This document shows positions 57,232-64,000 of a stretch of DNA of 64,000 nt, piece by piece. Source of the stretch: Acidobacteriaceae bacterium (GTDB lineage: Bacteria > Acidobacteriota > Terriglobia > Bryobacterales > Bryobacteraceae). Below the pieces are notes generated by a model. That model searched no databases. It was not told the DNA's origin and saw only the letters and a program-made list of their open reading frames with translations. The DNA is taken from assembly GCA_019240475.1 (NCBI GenBank), contig JAFAYI010000029.1:62001-126000 (forward strand), given 5' to 3'. Both the position numbers and the translations under genes were made by a program. Position 1 is the first letter of the stretch, and every line of letters starts with the position of its first letter.

Positions 57232-60200
57232 ATGAGTCCGAGTTGGCGGGCAGCGGCGACAATATCGCCTGCGATGGGCGCGGCTGCCGTTCCTCCATAT
57301 TCTCCGTTTTCGACGAGAACCGCGAATGCGATTTGCTTGAGGGGCGGATTGGCGGGCTGAGCGCGGTAAGGCGCGAAGCCGATGAACCAGGCGTGCGAGG
57401 GGGCGCCGGAGAGTTCGGCAGTACCGGTTTTGCCGGCGATAGGGATGGCGGAGGCGCTAAGGGTCCGGGCGGTTCCCGAGGTGACGACGGCCCGCATATA
57501 TCCGGCGATTTGATTGGCGAGCGAAGCGGGCAGAAGAGATTCGGGAGCCCGCACGCGCGGATTGGTTTCATCCACGATCCAGCGGCCTTGCGGCGCGGCG
57601 CCGGAGTTGGCGATGGTTGCGGCCACGCGCGCCATCTGAAAAGGAGACGCGACGACCTGGCCCTGTCCATAGGAGGCTTGCGGCAGAAATTGATGGAGCT
57701 TTTCGGGCGTATTGGGTTGGGCGACGGAGATGCCGAGCGCGGCCGCGGTTTCGTAGAGCGCCTGGGCGCCGACGCTGCGCGCGCCCAACTGCGCGAAATA
57801 GGCGTTGCAAGAGACGACAATGGCCTTCCGCATGTCTTCGGCGCCGTGGGGCTGGGTGTCTTTGATGTCGTCGCGGATTTCGCGGTTCCAGACGAAGTTG
57901 CCTACGCGGCCACCGGGCAGACGAATGCACTCGTAGCGCTGTTGCGCGAGAACGGGGTCTTTTCGCAACGCTGCGATGGCGGTGACGATTTTAAAGGAGG
58001 ATCCGGGAGGGTAGAGGCCGAAGCGCGCGCGATCGAGCAAATTGGCATCGGGCACGGGGGTTTGCGCTGCGTTGGAAAGCGACGCGAACTGGGTTTCCGA
58101 AGGCCAGGGATAACTGACGGCGGCAAGCGTGTCGCCGGTTGAGGGATCGAGAATGACGACCGCGCCCTTGTCTTTTCCGAGCTTCGCGAGGCGTTGGCTG
58201 AGGATCTGAGAGACGCGCATCTGGAGCGCCGCGTCGATGGACATGTGAATGTCGCGCGGCGTGTTGAGGATTTGCTTTACGGCGGGATTGTCCGGCTCAT
58301 AGCGATGGCGGAGTAAGGGAATGAGAGCGCGGTAATCGCGCTTCACGCGGGTAGTGAGCTGGCCGGTTTCCGGATCGCGCGCAGCTTCGATTTCGGCGAC
58401 ATCGTCGTAGCCCTGGAGGCGAACACGCGAGGCGCTTTCCTGAAACGCGGTGTTGCTCGCGCCTTGCTTGAGGCGCGTTCGAACGTCTCCGAGCAGATAG
58501 AAGAATGGCGAGCCGAGCGGATAGTAGCGGCTGGATTCGGCGTGACTAGAGGGGAGCGAGACGCCGAGCTTTTGGTAATCGGCGCGATGCGCTTCGATTT
58601 GCGACCAGTCGCTCGATGCAAGCGGGAGACCGGTGCGATCGAAGATGGCGCCTTTGGGGAGATCGCGGGCGAGTTGGAGCAGACGGGGATTGTATTGGTA
58701 GCGACGGACTCCATCGGCCTGCGTGATGAGACTGGGGCGGACGAGGATGGCGTCGGCCTGGAAGACTTGAATCCAAAAGAAGCGGGCGAGCACGAGGAGG
58801 CCGAGCGCGGCGAGAACGGCAGTGAGCGCGCGAACGCCTTGCGAGAAATGAGATTGAGGCGCGGGTTTTTCGGTGCGATTGGAGACCGAAAGCACGATGG
58901 CGACGAGGGCGAAGTTGGCGACCATCGAAGTCTTGCCGTAACTCAGGAACGGCGAGACAACGCCGGAAAGGGGAATGACGCCGAGAATGCCGCCTGTGAT
59001 GAGCAACAGTTGGTAGGCGGCGATGAGCGCGAGGCCAATGACCAGAAAGAACGAATAAGCGCCGGGTGAGAAGAGCGCGATTCGGATAGAGCGATAGATG
59101 AGGATGCCGTAAAGAGTGTAGAGAGCAAGGATTCCGAGCGCGCCGGCCTCTTCGCCGAAGGCCGCGACGATCAGGTCGGTGTGGGCGGCGGGCATGGACG
59201 ACGGATCGCCGAGGCCGAGACCCGTGCCGGTCGCGCCTCCCGTTGAAAGCGACCAGAGCGAATCGGCCAGTTGATCGCCGCCGCGAACGTGATTGTCCCA
59301 GGGGGATTTCCACATCTCGACGCGCTCGCGGACGGTGTGCGGGAATCCGGTCACATAGCCGATGGCGAATGAAAGAACGATAGCGGCGAGACCGGCGGAG
59401 GCGAGCAGAACGCGGCCGCGAGCGAGGCTGTACATGCTCAAGAACAGGCAGCCGATGACAAGCGCCGGGCCGAGATCTTTGAGCCAGAAAAAGAGCAAGA
59501 TGGAGACGGCGACGCCGGCGACGACGGGCACGACATAATCGAGGCGCGGAACATTGAAGCGGCGCGACGCGTGCTCGAAGCGGCGCAAGGCGTGCTCGAA
59601 GCGGCGCAAGGCCGCAGGGAGCGGGCGGCCCTGCTGTTTGAGATAGCGAAGCGCGTCCCAGTTCTGAGCGAAATAGCCGGCGAGAAAGAACACCAGCAGG
59701 ATGCGAATAATTTCGATTGGCTGGAAAAAGAAAAGATTGACTTTGGCGTCGCTCGATCCGGGGCCGGCGCCAAAGAGGCCGAGGGCGATGGCTAGCAGCA
59801 GAGCGGCGAGCAGCGGGAGATAGCTCAAGCGCGCGAATTGGCGCTGGTAATTGGGAATGCTGAAAAGAAGGAGCGCGGCGCATCCAGCGATGACGCCTTG
59901 GGTGAAATCGGCGAACATGAGTGTGTCGCGGAGCGGGTCTCGGAGCCCGATCATGAGGATCAGGCCTATGCCGCAGAGAGCGTGAACGATGGGCAGCAGG
60001 AGGTTATCTCCTGCGAATCCACGCAAGCGCCACGCCAGGTGAACGAGATAGAAGGGCGCAAAAAACAAGGCGACCCAGAGCAGCAGGCGATTGCGATAAG
60101 TATCGGCCTCGCGCACGCGCAGATGAGGCTTCAGGTCCGCGAGCTGTTGAGCGGTGAGGAGCGAAATAAAGGGCTCGCGGCTCTTGCGGGCCGGCGCGGC

Positions 60201-60605
60201 GGCCAGGCGCTTGGGGAAGGAGACCAAGCCGCGAGTTTGAAGCAGATCCGATTGCGTGACTCGCAAGCGTCCGACGGCGCCAACGTTATTGAGTTCTTCG
60301 CCGCGGCGTCTGAGATCGTAAATGCGGGTGGCAACGAACTCCTGGTCCGATTGCGAGGGAATCATGTCGAGGAAAGGGATGAGCTGCTGCGGCCGCGCGA
60401 GCGTGTTCAGGTTGAGCGCGGAGGCTCGCTCCTGAGCGAGATTGTGAGACTTGGCGGAGTAGACAAGGTAGAGACCGGCGGCGACGACGAGAGACGCGGC
60501 GACGAGGCAGAAGAGTTCGACGCCTCGCGAGGAGGCGCGCGCGCGCCGTTGAGCGCCGGTGCGTTCCTTGGCGCGGGTCGCGAGTTCCTCTCGTGAGATC
60601 TTCAT
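57228..60605 (-). CDS. SEDS glycosyltransferase (RodA/FtsW) fused to transpeptidase PBP
   Basis: The 1125-residue fusion has an N-terminal TM (30-50), a periplasmic insert (~55-170), then a multi-helix SEDS domain to ~575. This carries H-T-D-L-I-V-A-A-F-G-E-E-A-G near 475-488 and the S-T-G-G-A-T-G-T-G-L-G loop. After another helix (~595-615) comes a class B PBP segment: R-G-A-I-F-D-R-T-like start (K-G-A-I-F-D-R-T-G), SxxK at S869-K872, SCN at 932-934, KTG at 1059-1061. Polymerase and crosslinker are normally separate (RodA-PbpA). The chain has one reading frame with no frameshift. It would polymerise lipid II and crosslink glycan in one protein. Kinase and FHA genes overlap it on both sides. 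Confidence 0.93.
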   Translation of the reverse strand: MKISREELATRAKERTGAQRRARASSRGVELFCLVAASLVVAAGLYLVYSAKSHNLAQERASALNLNTLARPQQLIPFLDMIPSQSDQEFVATRIYDLRRRGEELNNVGAVGRLRVTQSDLLQTRGLVSFPKRLAAAPARKSREPFISLLTAQQLADLKPHLRVREADTYRNRLLLWVALFFAPFYLVHLAWRLRGFAGDNLLLPIVHALCGIGLILMIGLRDPLRDTLMFADFTQGVIAGCAALLLFSIPNYQRQFARLSYLPLLAALLLAIALGLFGAGPGSSDAKVNLFFFQPIEIIRILLVFFLAGYFAQNWDALRYLKQQGRPLPAALRRFEHALRRFEHASRRFNVPRLDYVVPVVAGVAVSILLFFWLKDLGPALVIGCLFLSMYSLARGRVLLASAGLAAIVLSFAIGYVTGFPHTVRERVEMWKSPWDNHVRGGDQLADSLWSLSTGGATGTGLGLGDPSSMPAAHTDLIVAAFGEEAGALGILALYTLYGILIYRSIRIALFSPGAYSFFLVIGLALIAAYQLLLITGGILGVIPLSGVVSPFLSYGKTSMVANFALVAIVLSVSNRTEKPAPQSHFSQGVRALTAVLAALGLLVLARFFWIQVFQADAILVRPSLITQADGVRRYQYNPRLLQLARDLPKGAIFDRTGLPLASSDWSQIEAHRADYQKLGVSLPSSHAESSRYYPLGSPFFYLLGDVRTRLKQGASNTAFQESASRVRLQGYDDVAEIEAARDPETGQLTTRVKRDYRALIPLLRHRYEPDNPAVKQILNTPRDIHMSIDAALQMRVSQILSQRLAKLGKDKGAVVILDPSTGDTLAAVSYPWPSETQFASLSNAAQTPVPDANLLDRARFGLYPPGSSFKIVTAIAALRKDPVLAQQRYECIRLPGGRVGNFVWNREIRDDIKDTQPHGAEDMRKAIVVSCNAYFAQLGARSVGAQALYETAAALGISVAQPNTPEKLHQFLPQASYGQGQVVASPFQMARVAATIANSGAAPQGRWIVDETNPRVRAPESLLPASLANQIAGYMRAVVTSGTARTLSASAIPIAGKTGTAELSGAPSHAWFIGFAPYRAQPANPPLKQIAFAVLVENGEYGGTAAAPIAGDIVAAARQLGLI
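59569..59610 (-). repeat. Two exact 21-bp tandem repeats inside the SEDS-PBP gene
   Basis: Two adjacent 21-base copies (59569-59589 and 59590-59610) encode the heptad L-R-R-F-E-H-A twice, in a cytoplasmic loop near residues 333-347 of the SEDS part. A partial third copy precedes them. The repeat keeps frame, a possible strain-variable linker. Confidence 0.8.
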
Positions 60606-62509
60606 TGCGAAACGGGCATGTTCTCAAGCTGAGACAGACGCGAGTCTACCTTCTGCTCGGCTTGGATCGCGAGCAGGCGGTTGCGGGATGCGTCGCCGAA
60701 GAGTCCGGCTTGCTGATAGAGATCTTCGGCGTGGTGGTAATCCTGCTTGGCGCGATCGAGGTACTCGCGTTCCTCGCTGGGCATTTGGGCGAAGGCGTGG
60801 GACTGGCGGTAGACGCGGTCGGCGCGGCGAAAATAGCCGTCGGCGAGCAGGCCGGTTTCACGCTTGCCGATGGAAAGGCCAAAATGCGCAGCCTGTTTCA
60901 AAGCGTCTTCGGCTTTGTCGACATCGTTGAGATCGTAGATATACAGGCTGGCGAGTCCGAGGTATGGGTCGGGCGAGTGCTTGAGAAGATCGGCGGCTTC
61001 GGTGAACTCGTTGGCGGCGGTGTTCAGTTTTTTCTGCCGGGCGGCGGACCGCAGGCCTCGCGCGTCAATGCGATCAATATGCGCCCTGCAAAGGCGCAGG
61101 CGGCCTTCGATGCCGTTATCGCCAGGATCGAGTTCGAGGGCGCGGGTGAGATTGTTGCGCGCCTGGATCCATTGAGGCTCAAAGACGGAAGGGGCGTCGC
61201 TGTTGCGGTATTCCGAGATGGTTTCGTCGGCAGCGGCCACCAGGCGTTTCTTGAGCGCGCGCTCAGCTCCCCACATAAAGACGGGCAGATGCGACCGTTT
61301 GTTCAGAGTTTGATACTGCGCCCAGGCGTCATCGAGGTTGGCGATGCGTTCGGTTTCGATATCGGTCTTGAGCTTACCGGCGGCGTCCCAGAAGTTGAGC
61401 TGCTGCCAACACCAGGCGACACAGAGAATGCCGGCGAGGGCGGCAATCGCCATGCAGCCGAACAGCACGGGGCTGCGGCGCGTCGAAGCGGCGGGGGGGA
61501 AAAAAGCGGGACGCTGGGGCGAAGGCGGAGGCGAGTACGGAGCCCGCGGGGGTTGAGCCGGCGGAGCGCTGCGAGCGGTGGTTTGCGCGGCAGGCGCGGT
61601 GCGAACGGTCGCATCGTTATCCAGGACGCCGGGTGGCGGTGGAACGGGTTGAGCCAGCACAGCCTGCCCTTTCTGGAAGCGGCTTAAATCGTCGATGACT
61701 TCGCTGGGTGTTTGATAGCGGCGGGCGGGATCGCGCGCGAGCATCTTAAATACGATGCGGCGGAGAGGCTCGGGGCAGGAGGGCGGCAGCGGAAGGGGCG
61801 GCTGCCCGGAACGGATGCGGCGCTCCAGCCGTTCCTTGGTGGGCTCCTCAAAAGGAAGCTTGTGGGCGAGCATCTGGTAGAAGATGACGCCGACCGACCA
61901 GAGCTCGGATTGGGTGTCCATGTTCTGGGTTTCGATGCGCTCCGGCGAGCAATAGGCGGTGCTGCCGAAGACGTTGGAGGTGTACTTGCGCGTATGGGTG
62001 AGCGCCTTGGCGATGCCGAAATCGAGGACCTTCACCTGGTATTGGCGGTCGATGCGGAGATTGCCGGGTTTCAGGTCGCCATGTATGACGCCGGAGAATT
62101 GGCGGGCGCCGATGACGGTATTGAAAGCGCGCAGATTGTCGAGCATCTCGCAGAGCTCGCGAGCGACATGCGCGGCGAAGTGATAGGTGACTTGCCTGCG
62201 GCTCATCATGGCGGAGAGATCTTCGCCATCGATGAATTCCATTTCGATGAACAGATCGGGGCCGAGATCGCCATAATTGTGAACCGCGACTACGCGCCGA
62301 TCGAGGCCGCTCAAGCGCTTTTGCAGCTCGGCGCCGAGCCGTTCGGCGTCCAAGATGTCCTGGTCCTCGGGGTCGGCGCCTTTGCGAATGATCTTCAAGG
62401 CGACGTCGCGGCCCGATTGGGATTCACGCGCGAGGAAGACATCGCCCATCGCGCCTCGGCCGATGGAGCGGACGATTCGATAAGAGCCGTAGCTATCGCC
62501 GGGGTTCAC
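60602..62509 (-). CDS. Ser/Thr protein kinase, single-pass, PknB-like with TPR-like ectodomain
   Basis: The product is 635 residues. Kinase domain ~8-275: glycine loop I-G-R-G-A-M-G, Lys39, H-G-D-L-K-P-G-N (143-150, Gly in place of the usual Arg, so a non-RD kinase), D-F-G (163-165) and the activation segment G-S-T-A-Y-C-S-P-E. A Pro-rich juxtamembrane (~285-340) and one TM (~347-368) follow. The outer region is helical/TPR-like, not PASTA as in PknB. ATGA overlaps join it to the phosphatase upstream and to the SEDS-PBP downstream. It likely links envelope sensing to cell-wall synthesis; substrates unknown. Confidence 0.94.
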   Translation of the reverse strand: MNPGDSYGSYRIVRSIGRGAMGDVFLARESQSGRDVALKIIRKGADPEDQDILDAERLGAELQKRLSGLDRRVVAVHNYGDLGPDLFIEMEFIDGEDLSAMMSRRQVTYHFAAHVARELCEMLDNLRAFNTVIGARQFSGVIHGDLKPGNLRIDRQYQVKVLDFGIAKALTHTRKYTSNVFGSTAYCSPERIETQNMDTQSELWSVGVIFYQMLAHKLPFEEPTKERLERRIRSGQPPLPLPPSCPEPLRRIVFKMLARDPARRYQTPSEVIDDLSRFQKGQAVLAQPVPPPPGVLDNDATVRTAPAAQTTARSAPPAQPPRAPYSPPPSPQRPAFFPPAASTRRSPVLFGCMAIAALAGILCVAWCWQQLNFWDAAGKLKTDIETERIANLDDAWAQYQTLNKRSHLPVFMWGAERALKKRLVAAADETISEYRNSDAPSVFEPQWIQARNNLTRALELDPGDNGIEGRLRLCRAHIDRIDARGLRSAARQKKLNTAANEFTEAADLLKHSPDPYLGLASLYIYDLNDVDKAEDALKQAAHFGLSIGKRETGLLADGYFRRADRVYRQSHAFAQMPSEEREYLDRAKQDYHHAEDLYQQAGLFGDASRNRLLAIQAEQKVDSRLSQLENMPVSQ

Positions 62510-64000
62510 GGCTCGCCGCCTACCTGTATGGAGATGAGTCGGACCTTGGGACGCTCATCGGGCTTGCCGGCGAGAGTAAACGAATTTCGCAGAACCAAGT
62601 TGTCATCGGCGGCTGGAACCCAAAGCGCTTCGGCGCCGTTGGCGGAGAAAATGTTCGCGGCGATGAAGGGATGGGCGTTAGGACGAACCAGAATGCCGGG
62701 CCGCAGGGAAGCAGGGGCGGCGCCGTTGTGGAGGATCAAATTGTGTTCGATGGCCGGCGCGGCGGCAGCGTCGAGCAGGATGCCGGGGCCGAGATTGTCA
62801 TGGATGTAGCAGGCGAAGACGGCGCCTTTCGAGTCGCCGCTGAAGGCGATGCCGGCCTCGCGGGCGGAAAGTATTTCGTCGTTCGCCAGGACCACATTAC
62901 TATTGTGGATGCGAACGGCGACGCCTCCGCCACGAATGGAGAAGCCCTCCACGCGGGCGCGGTGGAGATTACCGGCCGAGATAGAGCCGTTCAGGATGAC
63001 GTCGCGAGGTTGTTGCGCGGTGAGGTTGACGCCTTCGGCCAGGTTGAAGGATTCGGAATACATGCCGGCGGCGACCGAAACGGTGTCGCCCGGGCGTGCT
63101 TGGGCGAGAGCAGCGGCGATAGAGCCCGGGGCTGCGACGGCGAGGATGCGAACGGGATGGGCGGGCTTTTCGGGAGCGCGTAATTTTTCGATTGAGAACA
63201 GGAGCAGCACTCCGAGAACAGCGCCGTACGCGAGACAAGCGGGCGCCGAGCGATACCAGGCATGGGCAAGCGGCGCGGCGGCAGGCGTTAAGCGATCCGT
63301 CGTTTCCCCGGCCGCATACGATTTTTCGACTGGAGCGTCGCTTCGGCGCTTGCGTGAACGTTTGCCGAAGGAGGAGGCGAAACCAGAGCCTTCGACCACA
63401 ACAGCGGAAATGTTGTCATGCCCGACTTGGCTGGCCGCGGAGATCAGTTTACGGACAGCAAGCTGGGGGTTGCCTGCGTTCTGCTCGACTATTCGGAGAA
63501 TATCGCCGGAAGGAAGCGCATCGCTCAAACCGTCGCTGCAGAGCAGCAGCGCCGCGGCGGCTTCGAAGGGGAAGCTGACGATCTCGATGAAGTCCGGGTC
63601 GTCGGGGGCACGCTGCTCGGAGCCGACGTCGCGAAATACCTCGTTGCGGCGAGGATGTTGCATGGCGTCGGTTTCGCTCAGCTCGCCGCTGTCTTCGCGT
63701 TCGCCGACGGGGGAGTGATCGTGCGTCATCTTTTCGATCGCGCCGCGCTTGATGCGGTAAAGGCGCGAATCGCCCACATGGCCGACCGTCACTTGATCGT
63801 CTTCGACAATGGCGGCAGTCAGCACGCAGGCCATACCGTGCCATTCCGGGTTCTGGCGAGCGGCATCATAGATGGCGTTATTGGCTAGCGCAATGGCTTC
63901 GCGGAGACGTTGCTCCGGGCTCCCGGTCTGGCGCTCGAGGCGGCTGCGAATGCGCTCCACCGCAATTTCAGCGGCGTGCTCGCCGGCTTCGTGGCCGCCC
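62506..64000 (-). CDS. PP2C-type Ser/Thr phosphatase with TM and beta-helix domain (5' end outside window)
   Basis: The start lies beyond the right edge. The frame enters as G-G-H-E-A-G-E-H-A-A-E, the PP2C metal-site motif normally preceded by D-G-M. PP2C motifs then follow: V-G-H-V-G-D-S-R-L-Y-R, L-L-C-S-D-G-L-S-D-A-L and G-H-D-N-I-S-A-V-V-V. One TM (L-A-Y-G-A-V-L-G-V-L-L-L-F) separates this from an outer region with NosD/pectate-lyase-like right-handed beta-helix repeats (V-I-L-N-G-S-I; V-A-V-R-I-H-N-S-N-V-V-L). Overlap with the kinase gene by ATGA makes it the opposing phosphatase, PstP-like. A fused beta-helix is unusual for PstP. Confidence 0.9.
   Translation of the reverse strand, partial: GGHEAGEHAAEIAVERIRSRLERQTGSPEQRLREAIALANNAIYDAARQNPEWHGMACVLTAAIVEDDQVTVGHVGDSRLYRIKRGAIEKMTHDHSPVGEREDSGELSETDAMQHPRRNEVFRDVGSEQRAPDDPDFIEIVSFPFEAAAALLLCSDGLSDALPSGDILRIVEQNAGNPQLAVRKLISAASQVGHDNISAVVVEGSGFASSFGKRSRKRRSDAPVEKSYAAGETTDRLTPAAAPLAHAWYRSAPACLAYGAVLGVLLLFSIEKLRAPEKPAHPVRILAVAAPGSIAAALAQARPGDTVSVAAGMYSESFNLAEGVNLTAQQPRDVILNGSISAGNLHRARVEGFSIRGGGVAVRIHNSNVVLANDEILSAREAGIAFSGDSKGAVFACYIHDNLGPGILLDAAAAPAIEHNLILHNGAAPASLRPGILVRPNAHPFIAANIFSANGAEALWVPAADDNLVLRNSFTLAGKPDERPKVRLISIQVGGEP

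Overview
This 64 kb window is one contiguous, high-GC, gene-dense stretch of a bacterial chromosome, most likely from an Acidobacteriota member of the Solibacter/Bryobacter type. The lineage is an inference. It rests on a giant Oar-like TonB receptor with a carboxypeptidase-regulatory N-terminus, paired ECF-sigma and Ser/Thr-kinase genes, a DUF5117-type zinc metalloprotease, a Kgd-type 2-oxoglutarate dehydrogenase E1/E2 fusion, and many GTG/TTG starts with 4-bp ATGA gene overlaps. No stretch longer than about 200 bp lacks a gene or RNA. There is no CRISPR array, no rRNA and no intact insertion sequence.

Layout, left to right. 1-3314 (minus): CYTH-MoxR-DUF58-BatA-like operon, then tRNA-Arg(TCG). 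3680-6105: a small secreted protein, a 52-residue basic peptide, and an amt-PII ammonium pair. 6247-8056: a truncated IS1595-type transposase, an FMN-binding oxidoreductase and a degenerate receiver-domain protein. 8080-14658: a complete RND efflux operon with a divergent TetR regulator and two palindromes between them. 14707-18166: zinc-ribbon membrane protein, secreted metalloprotease, Rcp1-like response regulator. 18222-23091: ROK glucokinase, xylulokinase and PriA. 23141-26196: tRNA-His, cobS, tRNA-Ile2/Met(CAT), transaldolase-like aldolase, and prfB with a classical programmed +1 frameshift. 26344-34240: Kgd-like fusion, small membrane protein, methylmalonyl-CoA mutase large subunit, trmFO and xerC. 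34243-38683: lone modA divergent from a dnaK-dnaJ-hspR heat-shock operon with a HAIR-like site in its promoter.

38701-41961 holds a single large NACHT NTPase with C-terminal pentapeptide repeats, partly AT-richer than its surroundings. It is a candidate bacterial NLR-like defence protein and looks inserted between housekeeping genes. 42122-49537 holds an ECF sigma factor, a membrane Ser/Thr kinase with TPRs, a small unknown protein, a Tat-exported plant-type tyrosinase and a 14-repeat tectonin protein. 49555-55064 has a Trx2-type thioredoxin, the TonB receptor and a heparan-acetyltransferase-like membrane protein.

55006-64000 (minus) is a tightly coupled operon: PP2C phosphatase with a predicted extracytoplasmic beta-helix, Ser/Thr kinase, a SEDS (RodA/FtsW)-transpeptidase PBP fusion, an FHA protein, a TIM-barrel epimerase and a Tat-like protein. 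Four consecutive junctions are 4-bp ATGA overlaps. Its content parallels the actinobacterial fhaA-pstP-rodA-pbpA-pknAB morphogenesis cluster, with polymerase and crosslinker here in one polypeptide. Together with the NACHT gene this is the most interesting part of the window.
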